In this document: piece by piece, positions 6,655 to 14,363 of the stretch
Layout: each line of letters opens with the position of its first letter
Position numbering within the stretch: position 1 is the first letter of the stretch
Source: a virus
IMG/VR virus record: IMGVR_UViG_3300017737_000073
Span: 1-25,583 of that record
DNA length: 25,583 nucleotides
Strand: one strand, 5' to 3'
Notes under the pieces: model-generated
Told to the model about the DNA's origin: nothing
Seen by the model: only the letters and a program-made list of their open reading frames with translations
Databases searched by the model: none
Program-made: the position numbers and the translations under genes

Positions 6655-9600
6655 TTAACAACTTGCATAATTAGATATTACACCTGTGCTACTTATTTGC
6701 GCTCTATAGTTATTTTCGAACTTATACCAATTACCACCACCATTAAATTTATTAGAAGTGGTACTTTCTCCCGCATCCCTAGAATCTGTATACAATACTG
6801 TATTATTACCTAAAGTAGTTTCATCGTAATAAACTATTGTACTTGGTGTTGTGCTACAAGCAGTTGTTGCATCACTACTTCCTGAACTAGATATTTTTAT
6901 ACCAGATAAACCTGCAGTAGATGGGTTTACACTATCATAATAAACATCTCCATTATCAAAGTTCCAATAAACTGTTTCAATATAACCACTACTATCTAAT
7001 TGCAAAAACTGTGTAAATCTAGATTGATAATCATACCATTGTTGTGTACTTGTGTTATATCTTTGAATCTTTGCTGCAAAAATTGCTTGATCTGGATATA
7101 ATTGATATTTATAGTCTTGCGGATAAGTATGTAAAGTTTTAAACGTTCCTAAACCATATGATACAGGTGTTGTTAAGGTTTCATCTGTATAAACCCTACT
7201 ACCTGAACCAACAGGTATAGTTGACCATAAAAATTTAGTTGTGCTTAATGTAGAATTAAATGCAGTAGTTATATCATAAAAGTTTGTACTTGGATATGCC
7301 GAAGTTATTCTTAGCCTTTGTACATCTAGATTACAATTTAGTTCTGCACCTAAGACTCCATTACCCCCACTTATTTGATGATTTTTATTTGGATTATACC
7401 TATAAAAACCGTTAGGTGCTAAAGTTGTAGCTCCTGAATCAGTATATAAGGTTATTCCAACTGCCCAACTAGATGATGTCGAATAGTATGTAGTCGTATT
7501 GCTTGTTACACACGCATAATAAGAACTTCTAGTATCGTTATAAACTATGTAAGGATATGTTTGTACTGGAGTTGTTACTGTTTCGTATGCACTAGATATG
7601 GTCGTGCCTGCACTATTAGTAGCAGATCCCCAATAATAATAATTTGTGTTGCCTGTTAAGTTAGTAAAGTTTAATGATTTTACCCCAGTTGATGTAGTAG
7701 ATATACTATAAAAGTTATTACCCGCTGCATTATAAGCAGAATTATTAGTTCCCATCCAAATACCTGCACTTGTTATACTTGCACCATTATCATTTGTTAT
7801 GTTTATATTACCTGTAAAACTTGTTGCAGTTACACTAGTTTCGGTTTGTGTTTCTACTGATGGTGCAGAAGGTGCTGCAGTTGTTACTACTGTTTCATAA
7901 GAACTTGATACACCTTTTGTTGCGCTATATTGATTTGTTGCTGTACCCCAATAGTAATATGTAGTATTAGCCAATATACCTTCTGAACTACCGAAGTCAT
8001 ATGTTTTTATACCTGTAGAAGTAGGTGCAGGTGTTATATTATAATGTGGATTATTAGTAGCTGCTGCGCTATTTATTCCCATATAGAATCCTGCTCCATT
8101 AATAGTATCACCACCGTCACTAGTGATTTCTAATCTAGCTGTAAAACCTGTATATGTTACGTTTTGTTCTGTTAATGCGCTAACAGTTGGTGGTACAGGT
8201 GCTGATGGTGTTGTTAAGCTAACAGTTGTACCTACACCTTCCCCGTGTTCATTAATTGCATATGCAGTTACATAATAAATTGTGTTACCTGAAACGCCTG
8301 ATGTTTTATTATAAGTATAACTACCTGTAGATGTTCCTGAAACAACTACTTTAGGGGTATTGTTTGTATATGTAGGGCTAGTTCCTATATAAAAACCTTT
8401 TTCAGTTACAGTACCGTTAGCTACATCTAAACTACCATTAGCTGTAAATGATTGATATGTTACATTTGAAGCTGTACTAGTAGTCATTGTAGGCGCTTGT
8501 GTAGGACAAGGTTGATAATTTGATATATAACCATTAGTATCTATTGTAGCATAATTACTACCTGGAAATGCGTGATAGTTTCCTGATCCTGTATATTTAG
8601 TTGTTAAACCTTCATTTGTAAATAGTTGTGTTGTGTTACCTAATAAACCCGAATAATATACTGGTGTATTTAAAGTATAACCACAAGCAGTACTAGGTGT
8701 TGTGCTATTAGATGAAGATATTGAAATTTGTATAAAACCTACACCAGATGAAACTATTGCTTCGCTACCATTTAATAATTCTAAACTAGATTCACCTGTT
8801 TGTAAGTTAGTTGTTATACTATTTATTCTATAAGTAAGATCACCTATTTGTAATTCATCTGCTAAACTGTATTGTTGTAAAAAACTTAAAGGTAGTTTGG
8901 CTTTTATTTTAGTTAACCTTTCATTAAACCTAAATACATTAGTAACATATGCTTTATAATATTTTTCAAATAATGTATCTATATATGCTTCGCTATCATT
9001 CCATTCATTCTTTTCTACATTAAAATGTATAGATTCTGGGTATCCTGCACCTGTGTTTAATATTGCTGGTGTATTACTAGGAATCCAATATGCATCTACA
9101 TTAGGTTCATAAGCATTACTTGTTCCACCATCATAACCAATTATACTTGAGAGCAAATTTATAGAAGGTGCCGTTTCACCCGTATTAGAACTGTGTATAG
9201 GGTAATATATTACTGGTTTACCTAAATACGCTGCTTGCTTGTCATCTAGTAAATGCCCAACTTGTAAACCTGTTGTTAGTTTTTCAAACTTCATATGCTG
9301 AAAAGGTAACACTATTTCATATGCTTGATTATTACTATCTAATGTTCCATCATCATTATAAGTTGCTGATCCCCAATCTGATTGAAACTGCTCTTTATGG
9401 TTTTTAGCAAGTATGTTATTTGTATCTTCGTATTTAAAATCTATTTCTCTATATGGTAATGCTTTATCTATAGTTTTTGTTGTACTGTCTACGTATTCAG
9501 TAACGTCTCTTACCGTACCACCTGAATAATAACTATCTAACGTTTTAACATATATCTTACCATCTTCTTTATAAGCTGTTAGATTAAACATTTTAAATAT

Positions 9601-10920
9601 TCCTGACAAGAAGTCTATTATTTTAATATCTGGTATGTTTTGTTTTATAGAAAAACCTTGTGTTGGTATATCAAAGTTTGCATCTACATCTCCTGTTGCT
9701 ATACTAGTTGTATCATAGTTGTCGAAATTCCCAAATAAATCAAAAGAAAAATTATCTACAGTTTCATTATTATCTGCTCTAAAAATTAATTCATAAGTAC
9801 CATTACCTAAACTAAAACTTCTTAAATCATTAGATTGTCCTACCCCATAAGTAAAAGTTGTTTCTATTTGGTTACTTGATTTGTTTCTTAAATCTACATA
9901 TATGTTACCTGTAGATGATGAATATATTACACGTAATGCAAATTGAAAGTTTTGATATGACGCTAAATTATATATTATAAATACTCTCTCGCTTAATATT
10001 AAGTTATTAGGGTGATAATTGTATGCATTAAAATATGATCTACCAGTTTGTTTATTTGGTGTGTATGAACTTCCTAGACCTTCTAATATTTTACCTGCGT
10101 TTCTTTGGCACAGCATATATAAGTTATAGAAACCTATATTAGTTGTATTAAAGAAATCATTACTAAATGTTATTAAATCGTATTGATCTTCTATTGCTTT
10201 TATAATTACATATAACCTTAAACTATATACTAGATCTTTCCAATAATAACCTGAGTGTTGAGCGCTATTAGTTGTACTTAAATTACCTCCCGATATATTT
10301 ACTTCTTCTTTTGTTGCATCATAATAAGATGGAGAAGTTACAGGCGATGTTACGTTTAGAAAAAAGGCTCTTTGTGAATTACCTATCAAAGATACTAATG
10401 TAGGTGTTGTAAACGTTTCGCTACCAACTGTAACATTACCTGAACCTGAAGTTGATGTTAATGCAGTTTTTACATCTGATGATGTATAAGTTACATCAAA
10501 ATTATCTAAAAAATCTAAGTCTTGTAATTTAGAATCACCTAACACTTCTTTTAAATCTAAATCACCAAAGAATGTAATTCTATATGTGTCTGATCTACCG
10601 TTTTTTAAATCTACACCTTCTAATCTTATCTTACCTCTTTGAAATGGTAAACTATTTAATTCTATTTTAGCATCTTTCTTTTTACGTGCATCAAAAGAAA
10701 AGTTTGATGATTGTATAAAATTATGATAATGTTTAAAGAATTTATTGTTTGTTTTACTAGCGGGTAAACTAAATGTTTTACTAAAGTTAGTAAATATCTT
10801 AGCAGGATCTTTTACGTCTTGTATGGTTTGTGTTAAAGATATTGTTTCATCTTTAAATAAATCTAACCTAGTATAATTAACATCGCCAGGTTCTTTAACA
10901 TATAATTCAATATTATTCAT
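6655..10920 (-). CDS. Large tail-tip/adhesin protein with tail-hub-like N-terminus and FN3-like repeats
   Basis: This 1421-residue protein is the largest in the window. Residues about 1-130 contain LTQTIQDVKDPAKIFTNFSK followed by TFSLPASKTNNKFF, a pattern I know from conserved tail-tip/baseplate proteins of Bacteroidota phages. Residues about 130-740 look like mixed alpha/beta hub and tail domains. A Cys-bracketed module spans about 742-805, ending ISNYQPC. Three fibronectin-III-like repeats follow at about 805-900, 900-1013 and 1013-1125, each with TxxSFTxxG... GFYxG or GIWMG and TYYYxxxAxN signatures. Further short modules follow, and the last one at about 1350-1421 ends ISNYASC. The C-terminal half is Ser/Thr/Tyr/Asn rich and probably displays receptor-binding surfaces. 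It is coupled to the gene before it (TAATG) and followed by the tape-measure unit. Confidence 0.75.
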   Translation of the reverse strand: MNNIELYVKEPGDVNYTRLDLFKDETISLTQTIQDVKDPAKIFTNFSKTFSLPASKTNNKFFKHYHNFIQSSNFSFDARKKKDAKIELNSLPFQRGKIRLEGVDLKNGRSDTYRITFFGDLDLKEVLGDSKLQDLDFLDNFDVTYTSSDVKTALTSTSGSGNVTVGSETFTTPTLVSLIGNSQRAFFLNVTSPVTSPSYYDATKEEVNISGGNLSTTNSAQHSGYYWKDLVYSLRLYVIIKAIEDQYDLITFSNDFFNTTNIGFYNLYMLCQRNAGKILEGLGSSYTPNKQTGRSYFNAYNYHPNNLILSERVFIIYNLASYQNFQFALRVIYSSSTGNIYVDLRNKSSNQIETTFTYGVGQSNDLRSFSLGNGTYELIFRADNNETVDNFSFDLFGNFDNYDTTSIATGDVDANFDIPTQGFSIKQNIPDIKIIDFLSGIFKMFNLTAYKEDGKIYVKTLDSYYSGGTVRDVTEYVDSTTKTIDKALPYREIDFKYEDTNNILAKNHKEQFQSDWGSATYNDDGTLDSNNQAYEIVLPFQHMKFEKLTTGLQVGHLLDDKQAAYLGKPVIYYPIHSSNTGETAPSINLLSSIIGYDGGTSNAYEPNVDAYWIPSNTPAILNTGAGYPESIHFNVEKNEWNDSEAYIDTLFEKYYKAYVTNVFRFNERLTKIKAKLPLSFLQQYSLADELQIGDLTYRINSITTNLQTGESSLELLNGSEAIVSSGVGFIQISISSSNSTTPSTACGYTLNTPVYYSGLLGNTTQLFTNEGLTTKYTGSGNYHAFPGSNYATIDTNGYISNYQPCPTQAPTMTTSTASNVTYQSFTANGSLDVANGTVTEKGFYIGTSPTYTNNTPKVVVSGTSTGSYTYNKTSGVSGNTIYYVTAYAINEHGEGVGTTVSLTTPSAPVPPTVSALTEQNVTYTGFTARLEITSDGGDTINGAGFYMGINSAAATNNPHYNITPAPTSTGIKTYDFGSSEGILANTTYYYWGTATNQYSATKGVSSSYETVVTTAAPSAPSVETQTETSVTATSFTGNINITNDNGASITSAGIWMGTNNSAYNAAGNNFYSISTTSTGVKSLNFTNLTGNTNYYYWGSATNSAGTTISSAYETVTTPVQTYPYIVYNDTRSSYYACVTSNTTTYYSTSSSWAVGITLYTDSGATTLAPNGFYRYNPNKNHQISGGNGVLGAELNCNLDVQRLRITSAYPSTNFYDITTAFNSTLSTTKFLWSTIPVGSGSRVYTDETLTTPVSYGLGTFKTLHTYPQDYKYQLYPDQAIFAAKIQRYNTSTQQWYDYQSRFTQFLQLDSSGYIETVYWNFDNGDVYYDSVNPSTAGLSGIKISSSGSSDATTACSTTPSTIVYYDETTLGNNTVLYTDSRDAGESTTSNKFNGGGNWYKFENNYRAQISSTGVISNYASC

Positions 10921-11957
10921 TATCTAATATTACTTATCATATCAAAGGCATATTCTGCTGTAATAGTATATTGTACTATTTTATCGTTTACACCTGTTTT
11001 AAATGTTTGTTGCGTATCGGTTATATTAATTGGTACTGTTTGTTCTGATCCACCTTCTACTTTTCTTATCCATACTTGCTCACTAACTAATAGTTGTTTT
11101 ATGCTTTCATTTACACTATCATAACTCATAGGTGGGGTGTTCAATATAAGTGTTTCGTTAGCTAAAGCGTTAAATTGCTTTATGGAATGTTTTTGCTTAT
11201 TATATTCAAAACTGCTATTAGCTATGTTTCTTTTAAATGTAGTTTTATTTACTTTAATGTTTTCTGTAGTTTTACCATTAAAATAAAAGTCTTGTAAAGC
11301 TCCATATTTATTTACAAATGTGACCTTATATGCTGTGTGTTTATTACAAACTCTATTAATCTTAAAAACTGTACTTATAACTGTTTTAGTTGTATCACTT
11401 GCACTAAACGTATCATATACAATTGCAGTACCATTCCAATAAGGAATTACACCTGCTGTATTATCAGGATAATATAATTGTACTCCGTCTTGCATTACTG
11501 GTGTTCCGTTTATAGGATCAAAATCTGTTAATAGTTTTGCACTATTTGGAGGATTGTTGCCAGTACCTTTTCCTTCCATAAATTCATAGTAACCATCTAA
11601 TCCTTTATGATCTATTGTAAAAGAATCCATATTATGTACAGTACCACCTGTGTTAATGTCATCTATTGTTGCGCTTTTAAATGTTAGTGTACCTGTTATT
11701 GCTATTGTTTGACTAGTGTATGAATTGTTAAATGTAATGTCTAAATAATCTCTACATAAGTCTGCTATCTCAAAACTAACTGTTCCAGTTTCTGTACCGC
11801 TACTTCCAGATAGCACCGTATCTTTACTCATTTCACTTATTACAGTACCATCTACTGATAATTCTAATGTAGCACTTTTAGCTACAAGTGAATTTACCGC
11901 ATCATATGCTTCGCTCTTAGTTTCGTAATACGGACTTCTTAATAATATTGCTGCCAT
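10920..11957 (-). CDS. Conserved tail/baseplate protein, distal-tail-like
   Basis: The 345-residue product starts MAAILLRSPYYETKSEAYDA and has a beta-rich N-terminal half with FEIADLCRDYLDI around residues 82-94. A middle section carries TAYKVTFVNKYGALQDFYFN (about residues 207-226), a signature I recall from tail proteins that sit just before the tail-tip protein in Bacteroidota phages. It overlaps both neighbours by a single base (TAATG on each side), which suggests strict co-translation with the gp10-like protein and the tail-tip protein. A distal tail or baseplate-hub role is inferred from position; no enzymatic motif is visible. Confidence 0.65.
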   Translation of the reverse strand: MAAILLRSPYYETKSEAYDAVNSLVAKSATLELSVDGTVISEMSKDTVLSGSSGTETGTVSFEIADLCRDYLDITFNNSYTSQTIAITGTLTFKSATIDDINTGGTVHNMDSFTIDHKGLDGYYEFMEGKGTGNNPPNSAKLLTDFDPINGTPVMQDGVQLYYPDNTAGVIPYWNGTAIVYDTFSASDTTKTVISTVFKINRVCNKHTAYKVTFVNKYGALQDFYFNGKTTENIKVNKTTFKRNIANSSFEYNKQKHSIKQFNALANETLILNTPPMSYDSVNESIKQLLVSEQVWIRKVEGGSEQTVPINITDTQQTFKTGVNDKIVQYTITAEYAFDMISNIR

Positions 11958-12532
11958 TATATTCTTTTAATTAAATCTGCTTCTTTCATACTATCTATAA
12001 ATTCATTAAGCATATCATCTGCAAATATGTTTTGTAAATCTTGTGGTAATTTTTTATATTCATTAACAAATGGTATAGACCAGAAATTATTAGCTCTTAT
12101 ACCTTTTTCATAAATTGATTTAGAAATAACATATGCTATAGATTTATAATTGCCTTTTTTAAATTGACCTTTTGCATCTCTAAATCTTATATTTCTAGCT
12201 TTAGCCCAACTTTCAAATGCTGTGCTTGGTGGTCTTTTAGTAGAAAATTTATATGGTGTATTTTTATTTACTCTATAATTACTTTTAGTACCTTTTACAC
12301 CAAAGTTTATGTAATCACCATAATCCTCCATTAACAAACCCCATACTTGCGCTTTAGGCGTTTCACTAAATTTATTGTATTTTATACTATTGTATAATCT
12401 TTTAGTATTATTTATAGGTCGTCTTTTCTTTTGCAACTTAGTACCTTTGCTAAGATTCTGTCTAGCTTGTTTCTTTACAGCTTTAAAGAACTGATCTAAT
12501 CTTGCATTAAACTTATCTGAAACTACTAACAT
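11957..12532 (-). CDS. HK97 gp10-like head-tail/neck protein
   Basis: This 191-residue basic protein has a Lys-rich N-terminus (KKQARQNLSKGTKLQKKRRP, residues about 19-38), then RLYNSIKY, EDYGDYINFGVKGTKSNY (about 69-86) and FSTKRPPSTAFESWAKARNI. A third part contains RDAKGQFKKG and YVISKSIYEKGIRANNFWSIPF. The DYG-Y-NFGVKG motif and the Ile-Arg-Ala-x-x-Phe ending are what I know from gp10-like tail-completion proteins of Bacteroidota phages. These sit at the neck between connector and tail tube. It overlaps the upstream gene by 7 nt and the downstream gene by 1 nt. Its place within the tail operon, away from the portal, is unusual. Confidence 0.72.
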   Translation of the reverse strand: MLVVSDKFNARLDQFFKAVKKQARQNLSKGTKLQKKRRPINNTKRLYNSIKYNKFSETPKAQVWGLLMEDYGDYINFGVKGTKSNYRVNKNTPYKFSTKRPPSTAFESWAKARNIRFRDAKGQFKKGNYKSIAYVISKSIYEKGIRANNFWSIPFVNEYKKLPQDLQNIFADDMLNEFIDSMKEADLIKRI

Positions 12533-12999
12533 ATATATTGATCATTAGGTAATTCTATTTCTAGATCTGCATTCCACCCCGCTAAGTTATTTTCAAACCT
12601 ATCTACAAATGGTTCACAAGTAGGATCATTAGTTAATTTATATCCCGTAGTGTTTAAATCGCCAAATCTTAATTTTTGTATTAATTTATTTAATACGCCT
12701 AACTGTGTGTTTAATATATCTTGTTCGTCTGTGTTTTTTCTAAACTTATCTGTTTCTTCTTCTTTACTAGTATCTTTTATATCCATAACAAGTACGGTAA
12801 TATTATATACAAGTGTCTGTTGTGTTGACACTACATTGTTTACTATAAAGTGTGCTAGGGGAAATATAGTTTGTTTACCTAAGTCTACATCAGATACATC
12901 TCCTATAGTAACTGTTTTAGTTATATCGTTGTTTAATAGTGAACTTTCTAGCGCTTCGCTAAGTAAGTAATATGATCTAATGGCTACGTTTGCTGGCAT
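12526..12999 (-). CDS. Putative tail terminator/completion protein
   Basis: The 157-residue protein has an N-terminal helix (VAIRSYYLLSEALESSLL), beta strands with TVTIGDVSDVDLGKQTIFPL and a strand-rich core (VYNITVLVMDIKDTS). A helix follows in the 85-110 region and a C-terminal acidic beta section ends ELPNDQYIC. This layout and its place directly before the gp10-like gene fit the tail-terminator/minor-tail-U type of small protein that caps the tail tube. No motif proves it, so the role is inferred from size, predicted secondary structure and neighbours. Its ATG lies inside the -1 frame extension of the upstream gene (23-nt overlap), implying coupling to the frameshifted product. Confidence 0.55.
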   Translation of the reverse strand: MPANVAIRSYYLLSEALESSLLNNDITKTVTIGDVSDVDLGKQTIFPLAHFIVNNVVSTQQTLVYNITVLVMDIKDTSKEEETDKFRKNTDEQDILNTQLGVLNKLIQKLRFGDLNTTGYKLTNDPTCEPFVDRFENNLAGWNADLEIELPNDQYIC

Positions 13000-13246
13000 T
13001 TCTTTTTAATTCTGCTTGTTCTACTTCGTTCTTTTCTTTTATATATAATAATACATTTAAAGATTTTAATAATCTTTCTTTAGTGATATTTTCGAATTCT
13101 GTAATACGTCCCTGAGAGAGTTCGTAAATTGCTGAATACCACCCCCATCGCTTAGAAAACTGTGCTGACCTTCCGTTAGGTTGCTCAACTGGTTCTCCGT
13201 TAAATAATCCATCATATTGCTTGACAACTCGATCCCTAAATTGTAA
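12977..13246 (-). CDS. -1 frame extension of the tail-chaperone-like gene (trans-frame part)
   Basis: After the U9 run at 13245-13253, the -1 frame stays open for 89 codons to a TAG at 12977-12979. This gives a predicted 250-residue fusion (161 + 89). The frame encodes FNGEPVEQPNGRSAQ, then FSKRWGWYSAIYELSQGRIT (about 40 residues into the extension) and a charged helical end KEKNEVEQAELKRN. The WGWY-x-x-I-x-x-L motif is of a type I associate with tail assembly chaperone or related proteins in Bacteroidota phages. Third codon positions in this frame are mostly A/T as elsewhere in the phage, whereas the zero frame over the same bases is rich in G/C third positions, so this looks like the selected frame. 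It may arise by programmed slippage, or a missing base in the homopolymer may have split one gene. Confidence 0.7.
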   Translation of the reverse strand, partial: LQFRDRVVKQYDGLFNGEPVEQPNGRSAQFSKRWGWYSAIYELSQGRITEFENITKERLLKSLNVLLYIKEKNEVEQAELKRNASKRSH

Positions 13247-13728
13247 AAAAAAACCACCGCACTAAAACACACATCTAAAGGCATATCTTTCATTACATCG
13301 CTTTCTTTAGCTTCGTAATCAATAATATTATATTTATCTCTATGTGCTTCTTTAATTGGTCTATATAAAACACTCATAGCTTTATGCATATCATCCCACG
13401 ATTGCATATAGTTTTCTATGTCTACATATTCACCTAATGATATATCTTCTAATACTGGTATAAATCCATATGCAGTATTATTCATTTCAAAGCGGTTTAT
13501 TAGTTTAGGTTTTATTTCTAGTAAGTCGTTTAGTATTTTAATTATTTCGTTCATATCTGTGATCTTAATTTTAAATGTGTCTTTAAGATCTATGCCACAA
13601 AATATCTCTATCATCTTTTGAGCTACAAACGTACCATCACCGTTGTCTTTTTGTATTTTAAGAAACTTCTGATATTGATCTAATGTCAGTTCGTTTAGAT
13701 CTGTTGGTACGTTAATAGATAACTTCAT
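13066..13728 (-). CDS. Tail assembly chaperone-like protein, zero-frame product (220 aa)
   Basis: The zero-frame product is 220 residues. It starts MKLSINVPTDLNELTLDQYQ; residues 1-160 are helical and acidic with FKIKITDMNEIIKILNDLLE near 53-72 and EDISLGEYVDIENYMQSWDD near 94-113. The LTLDQYQ.F opening and this middle segment match my memory of an uncharacterised tail-module family in Bacteroidota phages. From the U9 run (codons 159-161) onward the zero frame has G/C-rich third positions unlike the rest of the phage, so its last 59 residues are probably not the main product. Position just before the tail genes and the frameshift arrangement resemble G/GT-type tail chaperones. However, it precedes the tape measure by seven genes, whereas such genes usually sit next to it. 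A TATTATATA box precedes it. Confidence 0.75.
   Translation of the reverse strand: MKLSINVPTDLNELTLDQYQKFLKIQKDNGDGTFVAQKMIEIFCGIDLKDTFKIKITDMNEIIKILNDLLEIKPKLINRFEMNNTAYGFIPVLEDISLGEYVDIENYMQSWDDMHKAMSVLYRPIKEAHRDKYNIIDYEAKESDVMKDMPLDVCFSAVVFFYNLGIELSSNMMDYLTENQLSNLTEGQHSFLSDGGGIQQFTNSLRDVLQNSKISLKKDY
13245..13253 (-). other. Nine-U slippery run, candidate -1 frameshift site
   Basis: The mRNA reads G GUU UUU UUU UAC in the zero frame, so both P- and A-site tRNAs can re-pair perfectly after a one-base backward slip. The frame entered by the slip is open for 89 more codons. A one-base homopolymer sequencing error would give the same appearance. Confidence 0.65.
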
Positions 13729-13731
13729 AAA

Positions 13732-13740
13732 TATATAATA
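13732..13740 (-). promoter_or_regulatory. Late box TATTATATA, 3 nt before the ATG at 13728
   Basis: Minus strand TATTATATA TTT ATG, 21 nt beyond the T-run of a terminator. It probably heads the long tail-gene transcript. Confidence 0.57.
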
Positions 13741-13761
13741 ACAAATTTAACTTTTTTTCAC

Positions 13762-13792
13762 AAAAAAAGGGAGCCATCTCCGAACCCCCTTT
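13762..13792 (-). terminator. Intrinsic terminator upstream of the tail operon
   Basis: Minus strand: AAAGGG / CCCTTT stem, extended inward by a G-U and a G-C pair, an internal loop of about 14 nt, then seven T in all. It follows the small gene ending at 13832. Confidence 0.72.
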
Positions 13793-13831
13793 ACTAACCA
13801 ATTAATATGAAAAAAATTCTATGAAAAAGAA

Positions 13832-14044
13832 TTATGAAGATGTAAGCTGTTCTTTTATTATTTTAAAGTTAATATTGTCTTTATGTAATTCAAAGTGTTC
13901 GTGCTTTGTTGGGTAACTAAATGCGTCTTGCATAAACAAGTCCTCTAGTTGTGATGTATCTAATGTTTTAAGTAGATCTAAGTCATAGTGACCGAACACC
14001 TGGTTTAACGCTATCATAGTATCTCTAAATGATTTTGACTCCAT
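13832..14044 (-). CDS. Hypothetical small acidic protein (70 aa)
   Basis: This 70-residue product (MESKSFRDTMIALNQVFGHY at its start) is predicted helical, with DLLKTLDTSQLEDLFMQDAF in the middle and no cysteine, membrane helix or nucleic-acid motif that I recognise. Its ATG overlaps the stop of the 31-aa membrane-peptide gene (TAATG) and a terminator follows it, so the two form a short leftward unit between terminase and tail operon. It is of unknown function; a regulator of late expression would fit the place but has no sequence support. Confidence 0.6.
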   Translation of the reverse strand: MESKSFRDTMIALNQVFGHYDLDLLKTLDTSQLEDLFMQDAFSYPTKHEHFELHKDNINFKIIKEQLTSS

Positions 14045-14139
14045 TATAGATTCGTTATAAAGTTATCTAGTAAGACTAATAATATTGCAGCTAACCATAT
14101 AACGGCAACGTATGATATGTTTAATAGTTTTTGTTTCAT
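14044..14139 (-). CDS. Small single-helix membrane peptide (31 aa)
   Basis: A complete 31-codon gene starts MKQKLLNISYVAVIWLAAIL and ends DNFITNL. Residues about 9-25 form one strongly hydrophobic segment after a basic start, typical of an inner-membrane peptide. The stop overlaps the next ATG (TAATG). A GGGG stretch lies 1 nt upstream of the ATG and may be a weak ribosome site, unusual in this otherwise SD-poor window. The role is unknown; a membrane peptide of this kind could affect host envelope or exclusion, but that is speculation. Confidence 0.5.
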   Translation of the reverse strand: MKQKLLNISYVAVIWLAAILLVLLDNFITNL

Positions 14140-14170
14140 ACCCCTAAATTAATAACTATATTTTAATTAT

Positions 14171-14178
14171 CAAAATTA
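14171..14178 (-). promoter_or_regulatory. Candidate host-type -7 element TAATTTTG
   Basis: Minus strand TAATTTTG matches the Bacteroidota -7 consensus TAnnTTTG exactly and would start transcription about 25 nt before the ATG at 14139. No clear -33 TTG is seen, and the region is so AT-rich that chance matches are expected. Confidence 0.3.
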
Positions 14179-14198
14179 TTTAATAACTTTTTTTTACT

Positions 14199-14207
14199 TA
14201 TATTTAG
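14199..14207 (+). promoter_or_regulatory. Candidate promoter TATATTTAG, 3 nt before the plus-strand ATG
   Basis: Plus strand TATATTTAG ATT ATG. The first eight bases differ from TAnnTTTG only at the last position. The same TATATTTA with equal spacing precedes the early operon start at 22086. Confidence 0.4.
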
Positions 14208-14210
14208 ATT

Positions 14211-14363
14211 ATGAAAATAACTAAAACAAGACTTACTACTAACGAAGCTAAAGATTCATTCTTACTTCTATGGTTTGCAGGTAGTAGATTAAAGTCTAAA
14301 ATATTTACAAGTGAACGTGAAGCTCTAGACTATCAGAGTATGTTACTTGGTTCTAACGAATAG
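14211..14363 (+). CDS. Lone plus-strand small protein (50 aa)
   Basis: This is the only plausible rightward gene in the window. It encodes 50 residues, MKITKTRLTTNEAKDSFLLL then WFAGSRLKSKIFTSERE and ending MLLGSNE. Third codon positions are almost all A or T (only about six G/C in fifty), as in the real phage genes and unlike most antisense frames here. Its 3' end overlaps the 3' end of TerL by 11 bases on the opposite strand, and its start faces the leftward gene at 14139 across a 71-nt shared promoter gap. I do not recognise the family. A small amphipathic basic protein transcribed against the late genes could be a regulator, but function is unknown. Confidence 0.55.
   Translation: MKITKTRLTTNEAKDSFLLLWFAGSRLKSKIFTSEREALDYQSMLLGSNE

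Noticed and set aside
6655-10920. Diversity-generating retroelement target in the tail-tip C-terminus
   Set aside because: No reverse transcriptase gene or template repeat was found in the window, and no A-biased variable repeat stands out.
13037-13054. Mini frame ATG-TAT-TAT-TAT-ATA-TAA after the 220-aa zero-frame stop
   Set aside because: Only five codons, inside the -1 frame extension, with no coupling to the next gene.
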